A DNA stretch of 64,000 nt from assembly GCF_002027705.1 (NCBI RefSeq), contig NZ_MBTG01000009.1, positions 62,001 to 126,000 of the forward strand, given 5' to 3'. Each line of letters starts with the position of its first letter. The stretch's first letter is position 1. Positions 54,935 to 64,000 of this stretch are shown here, piece after piece. A program made the position numbers and the translations under genes. Under the pieces are notes generated by a model. That model was not told the DNA's origin, made no database searches, and was given only the letters and a program-made list of their open reading frames with translations. Source of the stretch: Paenibacillus ferrarius. Lineage in GTDB: Bacteria; Bacillota; Bacilli; Paenibacillales; NBRC-103111.

Positions 54935-56263
54935 TCATTTCTTATTTCTAGCCAAGATGGCATTCGCTTCATTCGAGAATCTGGCCGCGGCCTCTTCGAC
55001 CGACAGCTTTTTATACAGGATTTGCTCCTGCATATCCCGAAGCAGCTTGCTGACTTCCGCGGCACCAATCGGATCTGGAGGATCCATGCTGCTGCTGTTC
55101 TGCTCGACCCATGCCATGTAGTTGTAAATTTGCTGATCTTGCTCGGACAGCGTAGGTTTCAAAGCATCTTTCACCGTTTTGGAAATGGGAATGCCACGGT
55201 CGCCTTTAATGAGTTTGTTCGCTTCGATATCATTCAGAAACCATGAAATGAATTTGGCTGCTTCCGTTTTCTGCTTGGAGCTTTTGGCAATGGAGAACAG
55301 CATTGTGGGCTTAAGGTATAGACCCAACTTTCCATTCGGACCCGGAAGACCAATGAGTGTTAACGGTTTCTTCGCCGCTTCTTGCAAGGAAGCAAATTGA
55401 TTGGACCAAGCCATCGTCATGAACCCATCGCCCAGTACAACCGGATTCTCTTCCGGCGTCAATTTGGATAAAGCTTCTTTATCCCAATCGCGCATATAGC
55501 CAGCTTCGTACCATTTCAGATACATCTTGAAGTAATCTATAAAATAGCGGGGATCCTTATACCCAAGACTCGTACCATCCAAGCTAAAATAGTGCTGACC
55601 TTGCGTTCGCAAGTAGTACGGAAAAAACTGATCAAACCGCATGTGATCGAGCACCTTGCCCTGCGCTTTCATCCGCTTCGCAATGACTTCTAAATCAGAC
55701 CACGTCCAATCCGGCGGTATGGAGGAAATTCCCGCTTGCTTCAGCATGGCGGCGTCAAAGGTGGCCCCCATTGCGTTCATCCCAAGGGGAATGCCATACA
55801 GCTTGCTGTCGACTCGTCCGGTATTAACTGTTTCGGGCGTTGCGGCACGAACATCAATCGTCCCGCTGCTCGTCAGCGTTGACAAGTCCTCTAATTGGTC
55901 CTTCGTGCCATATTGCGTCAAGTAAGATATATCCATCTGGATAATATCTGGAAGCTGATTGGCTGCGGCTTGCGGCGCCAGCTTTTTCCAATAATCATCG
56001 AATCCCGCGTATTCCGTATCAATCTTCACATTCGGGTTCAGTTGTTGATACATCTCAATCAGCTTTAACGTGTAATCGTGCCGAGCTTGGCCGCCCCACC
56101 AGGCGATGCGAAGCTTTACGTCCTTATTGCTTTCCGATTTCCCGGTTTCAATCGTTCGTGGTATCCCCGTTCCCCCATTCGCTGAACCTTGATTCGAGCT
56201 GCATCCCGTGATGCTTGCCGCTAGCAGAGCGAGGAGCAGGATTGTTAGGGTTGTGTGTTTCAT
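54935..56263 (-). CDS. yesO: Sugar-binding lipoprotein, YesO-like
   Basis: Extracellular solute-binding lipoprotein of the importer. About 442 residues with a lipoprotein signal (LTILLLALLAASITGC, Cys near 21) followed by KLRIAWWGGQARHDYTLKLIEMYQQLNP, typical of family 1 binding proteins. The start at 56263 follows GGAGGAAGCTAACT. By gene order the ligand should be rhamnogalacturonan-derived oligosaccharides. Confidence 0.92.
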   Translation of the reverse strand: MKHTTLTILLLALLAASITGCSSNQGSANGGTGIPRTIETGKSESNKDVKLRIAWWGGQARHDYTLKLIEMYQQLNPNVKIDTEYAGFDDYWKKLAPQAAANQLPDIIQMDISYLTQYGTKDQLEDLSTLTSSGTIDVRAATPETVNTGRVDSKLYGIPLGMNAMGATFDAAMLKQAGISSIPPDWTWSDLEVIAKRMKAQGKVLDHMRFDQFFPYYLRTQGQHYFSLDGTSLGYKDPRYFIDYFKMYLKWYEAGYMRDWDKEALSKLTPEENPVVLGDGFMTMAWSNQFASLQEAAKKPLTLIGLPGPNGKLGLYLKPTMLFSIAKSSKQKTEAAKFISWFLNDIEANKLIKGDRGIPISKTVKDALKPTLSEQDQQIYNYMAWVEQNSSSMDPPDPIGAAEVSKLLRDMQEQILYKKLSVEEAAARFSNEANAILARNKK

Positions 56264-56378
56264 AGTTAGCTTCCTCCGATGCGTCACCTGCGCTCCACAT
56301 GTCTATTATCTACTTGCAGGAGCGAAAGTTGAATCTAAATTACCGCGATAAATGTTCAAAAAACAGTGAAAACCATAT

Positions 56379-57932
56379 CTACTGCGATAGCTTCTTATAC
56401 TCGGAGGGAGCGCAGCCCGCAATCTTTTTGAACACCTGAGAGAAGTATTGCGGATTATCGCCAAAGCCCAGCTGCTCGGCTAATTCAAACATTTTCACAT
56501 CCTCATTATGCTTGATCAGATCCATAGCTTTCTTAATTCGCACGGTAACGACATAGTTGGAGAAGCGCTCTCCAGTCTCTTTTTTGAACAATTTCCCGAG
56601 ATAATCCGGGTTCATATACAGCATGCGGTGGGCAACCCAGTTCAGTGAAAGCTCTGCGTTCGCAAGCTCCGCATTCACAATATCAATCACCTTCTGCACG
56701 ACTTGCGAGTGCTTGTTTCTATTCTGTTCAAAATTGGCGTGTGCGATTTCGGAGGCCATCTGCTTCAACTGCTGAATGATGGCTTGCATCGTTTCCATTT
56801 GCGAAATTTGACCCATAAGTCCCATGTAAATATCCATTTGGTGCTCGCTGCACAGTCTGGTTATCGAAATAAACAATTGAATGACATACGATTTGGTCGT
56901 TTGTATATCAAGTCTGGAATGAATGAGCTGATCGTGAAACAGATCAATACTTGCTTCAGCTTCTTTCCAGTTGCCTGCCCGGATAGGAAATAGAATCCGA
57001 TCATCGTCATACACGAAATCAGCCTTATTCGGCATGCTGGAATCCAGAATATCGCGCATGGTAATCAGCCCGCCTTCACCAAGATAGAAACGGTGGCTTA
57101 AGCAATCAAGCGCTTGCAAATAAAGGCGCCTTGCCTCCACAATCTCCCCAGCTTCACTGAGCGCAACTGTCGTGTCCATTTTGTAGTAGAGCGTGAAAAT
57201 ACGCCTAATTTCTTTGATTTGCTCTTGCAATCGCTCCATTTCCTGCTGATCCTCGATCAGAATCAGAATTTGTTCGGCAATGGTGGAACTGAGCAAAGGC
57301 TCATCGAGCAGATCTTCGGCAATATTTTTCACAGCAAAAAGATGCTCGTATTCGAACTTGTCTTCTAACCGAAATAACAACAACCGGACTTTCTTCCCGC
57401 TGACCTGCAGTCCAAAAAGATCCTGATAATAGTCCCAATCCCGGCTGCCATACGATTTATTCGTCACGAATTCCTTCAGAAACTGCTCTTTGACATGCGG
57501 CAGCACCTTCTGCAAATTAGCTTTCATGGACTGGACGAAGCCTTCCTTGCTCTCCTCCATCTGGTATTCGGCCACTATTTCACGCAGGGCATTCAGAATG
57601 CTGTTCTCGTTGCAAGGCTTCAGCAGATAATGCTTTACACCATACTGCATCGCGATTTGCGCATATTCGAACTCGTCGAAGCCGGAAAGCATGATGAAGC
57701 GGGTATGCGGATGCGTTTCCTTCACCTTGGCCACCAACTGCAAGCCATCCATGCCCGGCATCCGAATATCGCTGATAATAATATCAGGTGCATGCTCGGC
57801 GACGAAGTCATACGCTTCAAGGCCATTTCGCGCCGTTCCGATCAATTCCGTTCCCACCGATTGCCAATCCACAATAGTTGAAATTCCCTCAAGTATCATT
57901 CGTTCATCATCTACCAGCAGCACTTTATACAT
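56379..57932 (-). CDS. yesN: AraC-type response regulator, YesN-like
   Basis: Transcription activator of the sugar-use operon. 517 residues: receiver domain with DD at 8-9 and phosphorylation site D55 (IIISDIRMPGMDG), a ~270-residue linker, and a C-terminal AraC double HTH (NPDYLGKLFKKETGERFSNYV... AEQLGFGDNPQYFSQVFKKIAGCAPSEYKKL). Encoded 6 bp after its kinase. Confidence 0.93.
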   Translation of the reverse strand: MYKVLLVDDERMILEGISTIVDWQSVGTELIGTARNGLEAYDFVAEHAPDIIISDIRMPGMDGLQLVAKVKETHPHTRFIMLSGFDEFEYAQIAMQYGVKHYLLKPCNENSILNALREIVAEYQMEESKEGFVQSMKANLQKVLPHVKEQFLKEFVTNKSYGSRDWDYYQDLFGLQVSGKKVRLLLFRLEDKFEYEHLFAVKNIAEDLLDEPLLSSTIAEQILILIEDQQEMERLQEQIKEIRRIFTLYYKMDTTVALSEAGEIVEARRLYLQALDCLSHRFYLGEGGLITMRDILDSSMPNKADFVYDDDRILFPIRAGNWKEAEASIDLFHDQLIHSRLDIQTTKSYVIQLFISITRLCSEHQMDIYMGLMGQISQMETMQAIIQQLKQMASEIAHANFEQNRNKHSQVVQKVIDIVNAELANAELSLNWVAHRMLYMNPDYLGKLFKKETGERFSNYVVTVRIKKAMDLIKHNEDVKMFELAEQLGFGDNPQYFSQVFKKIAGCAPSEYKKLSQ

Positions 57933-57938
57933 AGGCGA

Positions 57939-59708
57939 TTACCCTCTTTTCATCATTGGAAGTCGAATTGAAATACGCGTACCGCCATCCAAGCGATTCT
58001 CCACTTGAATACCGAATTCATCCCCATAGGACAATTTAATTCGTTCATCAATATTTTTCAGGCCGATTCCCGTCCCCTTCGATTTGCGCTCCCCGGTCAA
58101 AATTTGCTCCAAATACACTTCGTCAATACCAGGTCCGTTGTCTTCAACGATTAAAACCACAGCATCCGCCTCTTCCCTGCCGCTAATCTGAATCACACAA
58201 GGCTCAAGCATGACTTCTACCGCATATTTAATCGCATTTTCCAAAAGGGGCTGCAGTGTCAGCTTTGGAATGCTTTGACTTAACAAGTGCGCTGGAACAT
58301 CCAGTCTGAAATCAAGCCGCTCTTCAAATCTAACGCGCTGGATTGTAATATAGTGCTGCACGAGCTGCAGCTCGTCTTCCACAGAAATCATATCCTGCTT
58401 CAAGCTTATCGACGAACGGAGCAAATAGCCAAGCGATTCAACCATTTGCGATACCTGCTTCTGGCCATTCATCTTGGAAATCCAATTGATAGATTCGAGC
58501 GTGTTGTACAGAAAATGTGGATTAATTTGCGCTTGCAGGGATCTGAATTCGGTTTCCTTAATGATCAGCTGCTTGGTGTAATTTTCTTTAATCAGCTCCT
58601 GAATCCGCACAATCATCATGCGATACGTACGCTGGAGCAAACCCACTTCATCCATTTGCTGTGATAAAGGGGCAAGCGTCGGCAGCTCTGAATTCTCCAG
58701 ATCGCTGATCTGCAAGCCGCGCATACTGCTTATCAAGCCATCGATCGGTCTGGTCACGCTGCGCGCAACGGTCATGCCAAAGCCAACAAGGAGGAAGAAG
58801 CTGACCAGAAAAGCGGCAATCATCCAATTTTTCATCAGAATAATATGGCTGAAAATCGTTTGAAACGGCAGCCTATTGTAGTACGTCCAGCCCAAATAGT
58901 CCGAGTGGATATGAGAAACGAAATATTTCTCACCGTCTTGTTCCATGATCCGAAAACCTTTGGCTGCCGATTCAGACGGAAAGCTGTCATTCATGAATGA
59001 CTTCAAGTTAGCGGTATGCGGATAAATCATATTTCCTTGCGAAACAATCAGCAGCTCGCCATCGCGTATGACCGCTTCCCGCGCATATTGATTGACAATT
59101 TTGTCTAAATTCACATGCAGCACGAGAGTGCCCAGCTTGTTTAAATCCAGATTATCAAAGGAACGAATTTGCCTTGTTGCAACCAGACTGTAATCCTGAG
59201 CATCAGGGTTCACCCAGCCTAAGCTGCCGCCTCCCTGTTCGGAAATTCGCTCTATTAAGGCTCGCCGCTCTGGAGAAAGCGTTGTCAAATTTCCGCTGGA
59301 ATAACTGTTTCCCCGTAAATCAGTAATATCCGCTGCCGTAATATAGGTCTCCGTATTGATATATTGGACAAGCCGATCCACCAGCTTCGCTCGGGATTGA
59401 ATGCGAGTATAGTCCGATTCGTTCGAGTTCATGACCATGAGATTTTGTTGAATCTGCTCGTCGGACATGATGCTGAACGTTAATCGCTCCACTTTGTTCA
59501 ATTCGTTTTCAATCAAGGTGGAAGATAGATTAAGGACTTGGGACGATTTCTCATAAATCTGCTGATCATATATCGAATAGGCGATCTGCAGCCCTACCAA
59601 GGAAATACACGAGCTGACCGCCATGGAAACAGTAATCAGCAGGAACAGCTTCGCTTTAATGCGTAAATTGCGAACTTTATTAAACCATAAGCGAATACCT
59701 GATCTCAT
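57939..59708 (-). CDS. yesM: Sensor histidine kinase, YesM-like
   Basis: 589 residues: membrane helix 1 (about 18-42), an extracellular Cache-like domain (~45-285), helix 2 (about 292-315), HAMP, and a His-kinase domain of the LytS/YesM type with the phospho-acceptor His398 in LQAQINPHFLYNTLESINWI. ATP site: ENAIKYAVE, VEDNGPGID, GTGIGLKNIDERI. Probably senses a pectin fragment, directly or through the binding protein, and activates YesN. Confidence 0.93.
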   Translation of the reverse strand: MRSGIRLWFNKVRNLRIKAKLFLLITVSMAVSSCISLVGLQIAYSIYDQQIYEKSSQVLNLSSTLIENELNKVERLTFSIMSDEQIQQNLMVMNSNESDYTRIQSRAKLVDRLVQYINTETYITAADITDLRGNSYSSGNLTTLSPERRALIERISEQGGGSLGWVNPDAQDYSLVATRQIRSFDNLDLNKLGTLVLHVNLDKIVNQYAREAVIRDGELLIVSQGNMIYPHTANLKSFMNDSFPSESAAKGFRIMEQDGEKYFVSHIHSDYLGWTYYNRLPFQTIFSHIILMKNWMIAAFLVSFFLLVGFGMTVARSVTRPIDGLISSMRGLQISDLENSELPTLAPLSQQMDEVGLLQRTYRMMIVRIQELIKENYTKQLIIKETEFRSLQAQINPHFLYNTLESINWISKMNGQKQVSQMVESLGYLLRSSISLKQDMISVEDELQLVQHYITIQRVRFEERLDFRLDVPAHLLSQSIPKLTLQPLLENAIKYAVEVMLEPCVIQISGREEADAVVLIVEDNGPGIDEVYLEQILTGERKSKGTGIGLKNIDERIKLSYGDEFGIQVENRLDGGTRISIRLPMMKRG

Positions 59709-59796
59709 TCGAAATTCACCACATTTCTTCGCTGAATAAGGGCTAATCTGGAGAGACTCTTCGCGATGAAGGCTGCTTATTCCTCTAAGCGCATAT

Positions 59797-59829
59797 AAAA
59801 AGGATGCTGGAATCTAATCCCAGGCATCC
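59797..59829 (-). terminator. Terminator after the GH42 gene
   Basis: Hairpin GGATGC...GCATCC with inner TGG/CCA pairing and one bulge, followed on the minus strand by TTTTTATATG. It separates the LplA/GH42 unit from the YesMN unit. Confidence 0.8.
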
Positions 59830-59865
59830 CATTATGGTTTAAATTAGGCTTTGCAATGGAGCGTG

Positions 59866-61935
59866 TCAACGCTGCTCCCGTTTTAGAATTCGCACCCCAT
59901 ACGGCTGAAGCAGCAGACTTTTGTCAGCAACCTTTTCCGCTGAAAGCATATCCATGTAGGTATGATCATCCAGTGTGAGCGTATGCGGCTTCTGACTGAA
60001 ATTCATGATAAAAATGAACTCATGCACGCCGTCTGTCCGAATTTGGGCGGTCACTTCGGCTGGCAATTCAACTTCCAAGGCACCCTTAACCCCCGCTTCC
60101 GCCACTACCTTTTGGTAGAAATAGTTCAGGTGGGACTGCTCGGTCCGTGTCGCCACATAGTAGGCTTTGCCTTGACCAAACGAATTCACGGTCAGCGCAG
60201 GGCGTCCAGCGTAGAAATCATCCCCATAGACAGCAAGCACCTCGGCACCTTCTGTATGAATTAAATCACAGAGCTCACGCGCCTCATATTCTCCGGAAAG
60301 CTGCAAGGCATTGCCGTCTGTGAAAATAATTCGGTTCTTCTCATGATCATGCAGGCCGTCAATTTCCTCGGACCATATGCCCAGCGTCTTGCGCAGCGGT
60401 CCAGGGAACCCGCCAAGGAAACAGAGATCGTTCTCACTGACGATGCCGGACCAGTACGTCGTCACGAACGTTCCACCGCTGGCAACAAACTGTTCAACTT
60501 TCTCACCGACACCCGGTCGTACCATATACAACATCGGTGCAACGATAAGCTTGTATTTACTGAAATCGCAGTCCATATCAATCACATCCACTGGAACGCC
60601 TTGCTCCCAGAAAGCGCGATAATGACGAATCACCGTTTCCTCATATTTAATCCCGATGTTGCGAGGTCCTTGCGAATCCTTGACGGCCCAACGGTTTTCC
60701 CAATCCCATATGATGGCGGTTTGCGCAGGCACTTGAGTGCCGATAACGTCAGACAGTTTCTCCAAAGCATCGCCAAGTTCAGCTACATCTCGGAATACGC
60801 GTGTATGCTCATGTCCAACATGATCAATGACAGCCCCGTGCAGCTTCTCACTGGCGCCTCTGCTCTTGCGCCATTGGAAATACTGAACTGAATCCGAGCC
60901 ATGAGCCACTGCCTGCATGGAAGCCAGCATATGCATGCCAGGCTTTTTCAATTTGGAAACCGCTTGCCAATTCGTTAAGCTTGGCGTGCTTTCCATCAAC
61001 AGAAAGGGCTGTCCGCCCTTCAATGAGCGGAACACATCATGGTTCATAGCGAACCAAGCCGCCAGCTGGCTTTGATCCTCAGCATCATGCCAGGTCGGAT
61101 AGGCATCCCAGGAGATGACATCCAGAATATCGGCGAATTTCCAATAATTCAGCCCTTCATAACCTTCCATCAAATTCGTAGTGACGGGCAATTGTGTGTT
61201 ATATGCTTTAAGCGGAGCGATTTCGTGACGGCAGAAATCCACAGTTTGATCCGTCACAAACCGTTTCCAGTCCAGATTCATCGCATGCACCAAGTTTTCG
61301 CCATGAGGTGCCGGAGACTCTAGCTGTGACCAGCTTGTATACGTATGGCTCCAAAACGAAGTCCACCACGCCATGTTGAGCGCATCCAGTGTGCCGTATT
61401 TGCGCTGCAGCCAACCGCGGAACGCTTCCTGGCAGTAATCGCAGTGGCATTCGCCGCCGTACTCGTTGGAGATATGCCAGCCAACGACCGCCGGATGCTG
61501 CGCATAGCGTTCAGCTAGCCGCGTGTTCATGATGCTTACCTTTTCCCTGTACACAGGGGAGGTGAAGCAATGGTTATGACGCGCCCCATACAAGTTGCGC
61601 AACCGATTCGCGCCAACTCGCAGTACCTCCGGATATTGCTCCGCCATCCAGGCGGGTCTTGCTCCGCTTGGAGTTGCCAGCCAAGCGTAAATGCCGTTCG
61701 CAGCGAAGGCATCGAGCACACGATCGAGCCAATCGAAGGTAAACGTCCCTTCGACTGGTTCAAGCGCTGACCACGCGAAGATGCCAAGCGCCATCACATT
61801 GCATTTGGCCAATTTCATGAGGCGAATGTCTTCTTCAAGCACTTGCGGATCGTGCTGCCACTGATCAGGATTGTAATCGGCACCGTGCATGAAAACTGGT
61901 AGCTTAGAGCTAATAGGCGGATATTTATGAGACAT
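59866..61935 (-). CDS. GH42 beta-galactosidase (YesZ/GanA-like)
   Basis: Cuts beta-galactosides, probably galactan side chains of rhamnogalacturonan I. 689 residues: TIM barrel with acid/base Glu158 (WHISNEYGG) and nucleophile Glu315 (LLMESTPS), a Cys cluster CHCDYC that binds zinc in the family, the A4-type trimerisation domain and a C-terminal beta domain. No signal peptide. Lies between the LplA-like binding-protein gene and the YesMN genes. Confidence 0.94.
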   Translation of the reverse strand: MSHKYPPISSKLPVFMHGADYNPDQWQHDPQVLEEDIRLMKLAKCNVMALGIFAWSALEPVEGTFTFDWLDRVLDAFAANGIYAWLATPSGARPAWMAEQYPEVLRVGANRLRNLYGARHNHCFTSPVYREKVSIMNTRLAERYAQHPAVVGWHISNEYGGECHCDYCQEAFRGWLQRKYGTLDALNMAWWTSFWSHTYTSWSQLESPAPHGENLVHAMNLDWKRFVTDQTVDFCRHEIAPLKAYNTQLPVTTNLMEGYEGLNYWKFADILDVISWDAYPTWHDAEDQSQLAAWFAMNHDVFRSLKGGQPFLLMESTPSLTNWQAVSKLKKPGMHMLASMQAVAHGSDSVQYFQWRKSRGASEKLHGAVIDHVGHEHTRVFRDVAELGDALEKLSDVIGTQVPAQTAIIWDWENRWAVKDSQGPRNIGIKYEETVIRHYRAFWEQGVPVDVIDMDCDFSKYKLIVAPMLYMVRPGVGEKVEQFVASGGTFVTTYWSGIVSENDLCFLGGFPGPLRKTLGIWSEEIDGLHDHEKNRIIFTDGNALQLSGEYEARELCDLIHTEGAEVLAVYGDDFYAGRPALTVNSFGQGKAYYVATRTEQSHLNYFYQKVVAEAGVKGALEVELPAEVTAQIRTDGVHEFIFIMNFSQKPHTLTLDDHTYMDMLSAEKVADKSLLLQPYGVRILKREQR

Positions 61936-61969
61936 GAACTTTCACCTCTTGAATCAATTTATCAAGTTA

Positions 61970-63529
61970 CTATTTCTTCGCAATCAATGGATCTGCTTGG
62001 CTTTGCATCTCAGCGACAATTTTCTCGATGCCGGCTTGCTTCAGCTTGTCATTGAATATTTTCAAACCATGCGCAGCATCGTTCGGATCTACCAATCCGT
62101 AGAAAAGCGGTTTACCGTAAGTATCCATCACATTGCTGACAGCGGCTACTTCATTTTTCACTTTGGTATCGTCAAACGTGAATGTTTCCAGTGGATGGTT
62201 CACCGTAACAGCCTTCTTCCAGTTTTCTGTAAAGGCCTGTGTTTCTGTGGCAACCGTGGAATCCATACGCTCATGCAGCGAGTTCCAACCCCAAGGATCC
62301 GTACCGGATGGCGGGAAATCCGCAGAAGCCGGAAGCGGCTTGAACTGATCATTGCCTACTGGCTCGTAGTGCTTGCCTTTAATGCCATAGTTCGTCAAAT
62401 CATGAATGTCAGGGTCATAACGAAGCAGGTCAATCGCCATAAGGCCGCGCTCATAGTTTTTGGAACCCGCATGGATCGACATGCCGTTGTTAATAAAAGG
62501 ATTAGACAAACGCTTCTTATCGGAGCTCAAATCATACAATTCTACTTTCCAATCCGGATGTGTCGTTTGCATTTCGGATTTGGTACGCAGCAGCGTTCCT
62601 AAATTCCATTCCACAGAAGCCAATTTCCCGTCTTTAAAAGCTTGTGTTTTATCCACTTTGTTGGCTATCGCATCACGGGACCATGCGCCAGTTTTTTGCG
62701 TATCAAACATTTTCTTGGAGAACGTTGCAAATTCAGGCGTATCCACATAGTTGAATAATTTGCCAGTACCTTCTGTTACTTTATAAACGACAGGCAGCTG
62801 AGGGACAACGAAATTCCACTCATTTGGCTGCAGCAGCTCAACCGCATTAAACTCACTCACACCGATACTAGGCTTGAAATCCTTCTCTTTCTCCGCAACC
62901 GTTTTCAAATAGGTCACATAATCATCATAGGTTTTCAGTTCCGGCAAATTGTATTTCTGACGCAAATCACCGCGAATCCCAACCATATGATAACTGTATT
63001 CAAAATTATTTTGCGGCACCATATAAATTTTACCGTTAATTTTCGCTTGCTCCCATGCAACTTTTGGCTCTTCTGCCCACGTTTTTGGAGCGAACTTCTT
63101 AATCATGTCTTCGGTCAGTTCCATAAAGCCGTTTTTGGTAGCTTGCTGGGCATAATAGGACCAAGTCGCGGAGAACACAAGATCGAAATCCTCGTTGGCT
63201 GCGAACATCAGCGGATATTTCTGTTGGTACTCGCCCCAATCCAAGAAACTGACATCGAGCGTGGCATTAATCTTTTGCTTCATCAATTTATTGACTTCCC
63301 CATAAACCTCGTCAAACGCTTTGGGCTTGGAGCCCAGCAAAACCATCTTCAGTTTCACTTCTTTGCTTGTATCAATCCCCGAGCTTGACGTCGCGGAAGC
63401 GCTTGCTTGAGTCGCCGCAGAAGCGCTTGGCGTTGGTGCTGCATCTTTCGATCCGCAGGCTGTCAGAACAGTTCCCATTACAAAAAGCGACGCAAGACTG
63501 AGTGTGGCTAATTTCTTCGTATGTGCCAT
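61970..63529 (-). CDS. Sugar-binding lipoprotein, LplA/YtcQ-like
   Basis: Extracellular solute-binding lipoprotein, 519 residues. Lipobox LFVMGTVLTACGS (Cys25), a Ser/Ala/Thr-rich linker, then KLKMVLLGSKPKAFDEVYGEVNKLMKQKINATLDVSFLDW and a long mature domain. Family relatives work with LplB/LplC-type permeases. It follows the permease gene by 61 bp, where a hairpin lies. A second importer system, separate from YesOPQ. Confidence 0.9.
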   Translation of the reverse strand: MAHTKKLATLSLASLFVMGTVLTACGSKDAAPTPSASAATQASASATSSSGIDTSKEVKLKMVLLGSKPKAFDEVYGEVNKLMKQKINATLDVSFLDWGEYQQKYPLMFAANEDFDLVFSATWSYYAQQATKNGFMELTEDMIKKFAPKTWAEEPKVAWEQAKINGKIYMVPQNNFEYSYHMVGIRGDLRQKYNLPELKTYDDYVTYLKTVAEKEKDFKPSIGVSEFNAVELLQPNEWNFVVPQLPVVYKVTEGTGKLFNYVDTPEFATFSKKMFDTQKTGAWSRDAIANKVDKTQAFKDGKLASVEWNLGTLLRTKSEMQTTHPDWKVELYDLSSDKKRLSNPFINNGMSIHAGSKNYERGLMAIDLLRYDPDIHDLTNYGIKGKHYEPVGNDQFKPLPASADFPPSGTDPWGWNSLHERMDSTVATETQAFTENWKKAVTVNHPLETFTFDDTKVKNEVAAVSNVMDTYGKPLFYGLVDPNDAAHGLKIFNDKLKQAGIEKIVAEMQSQADPLIAKK

Positions 63530-63568
63530 ATTATTCTCCCCTTATAAAAGTATAATAGTTTATGATAA

Positions 63569-63588
63569 CCGGGAATGTAAATTCCCGG
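63569..63588 (-). other. RNA stem-loop between permease and binding-protein genes
   Basis: Perfect 8 bp stem CCGGGAAT/ATTCCCGG with a four-base loop, starting just after the permease stop codon. It lacks a T-run, so it may protect the downstream binding-protein mRNA or partly stop transcription. Confidence 0.6.
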
Positions 63589-63590
63589 GG

Positions 63591-64000
63591 TTACCCTTTG
63601 ACAGCTCCAACCGTCAAGCCTTGAACAAAATAACGCTGTACGAACGGATACAAGAAGATAATCGGACCTGTGACAAGAATGGCGAGCGCCATCTTCAAGC
63701 TTTCACCAGGCAGTTCTGTAACCTGCATGCCGGTAATCGCCATCACCTTGCGAATCCCCTCGAGATTGCCCAGCATTTTATATAATAAATATTGCAGCGT
63801 GTACAGCTTCTCATTCTGCACAAACAGCAAGGAGTTAAACCAATCATTCCAATAATTCAAGGCCGTGAACAAACCAATGGTGGCAAGCCCCGGCTTAGCC
63901 AGAGGCAGAATCAAGCGAAGGAAGATCGTGAAATCACCAGCTCCATCAATCTTCGCAGATTCCGTAATCGCGTCCGGTATGGTCCGCAGGAACGTTCGCA
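63591..64000 (-). CDS. Sugar ABC transporter permease, LplC/YtcP-like (5' end cut off)
   Basis: C-terminal 136 codons of a permease: the EAA loop (TESAKIDGAGDFTIFLRLILPLAKPGLATIG), then membrane helices and the typical ending YPFVQRYFVQGLTVGAVKG. It runs off the right edge; a partner LplB-like permease is expected beyond it. Works with the LplA-like lipoprotein. Confidence 0.92.
   Translation of the reverse strand, partial: RTFLRTIPDAITESAKIDGAGDFTIFLRLILPLAKPGLATIGLFTALNYWNDWFNSLLFVQNEKLYTLQYLLYKMLGNLEGIRKVMAITGMQVTELPGESLKMALAILVTGPIIFLYPFVQRYFVQGLTVGAVKG

Noticed and set aside
1..64000. Search for tRNA/rRNA genes, CRISPR arrays, transposases and phage genes
   Set aside because: None found by reading; repeats seen are short and intergenic, and no integrase or transposase motif appears.

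Overview
The window is a stretch of chromosome from an endospore-forming, naturally competent-type Firmicute, most likely Paenibacillus or a close relative. The reasons are gene order matching Bacillus (gpr, spoIIP, yqxA, lepA, hemW, hrcA; yqeG-H-aroE-yhbY-nadD-yqeK-rsfS...yqeM; comER divergent from comEA-EB-EC), three sporulation/germination loci, a CIRCE-controlled hrcA, T-box control of leuS, strong AGGAGG ribosome binding sites, and a Paenibacillus-style rhamnogalacturonan-use cluster with paired two-component and ABC genes. Most genes lie on the minus strand. No tRNA, rRNA, CRISPR array, insertion sequence or prophage was seen.

Layout. 1-5.2 kb: hrcA (cut by the window start), a GNAT acetyltransferase, hemW, lepA, yqxA. 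5.3-9.7 kb: spoIIP and gpr, separated by an insertion of two overlapping genes for TIR-like (CAP12/Pycsar-effector type) proteins and a repeat-rich 0.6 kb gap. 9.9-13.2 kb: rpsT, holA and an ECF sigma/anti-sigma pair. 13.5-17 kb: a DesK/DesR-like two-component system with an ABC-2 exporter. 17.1-21.2 kb: a four-gene GerA-type germinant receptor operon, facing a chemoreceptor gene. 23.4-28.1 kb: comEC, comEB, comEA and divergent comER. 28.1-37 kb: leuS with its T-box leader, then the ribosome-assembly/NAD/shikimate operon yqeG to yqeM with cvfB inserted. 37-42.4 kb: an esterase and a transglutaminase/DUF58/MoxR trio. 42.6-45.7 kb: a SpoVA-type cluster (spoVAC, spoVAD, spoVAE, a DUF421 membrane protein, divergent DUF1657) that resembles the mobile spoVA2 operon. 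45.8-50.7 kb: a papain-like peptidase with two tiny genes after it, a GT4 glycosyltransferase, gtaB, an unknown beta-rich protein and a UbiA prenyltransferase. 50.9-64 kb: pectin (rhamnogalacturonan I) use: deacetylase, unsaturated rhamnogalacturonyl hydrolase, YesOPQ importer, YesMN sensor/regulator, GH42 beta-galactosidase, an LplA-like binding protein and the end of its permease.

How the parts work together. The sporulation genes cover engulfment (SpoIIP), SASP breakdown at germination (Gpr), DPA movement (SpoVA) and germinant sensing (Ger). The last 13 kb forms one catabolic module in which YesMN probably senses pectin oligomers, the importers bring them in, and the intracellular enzymes deacetylate and cleave them. 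The most unusual item is the two-gene TIR-like operon between gpr and spoIIP: one protein keeps the conserved glutamate, while its partner has lost it and carries a C-terminal region I do not recognise.
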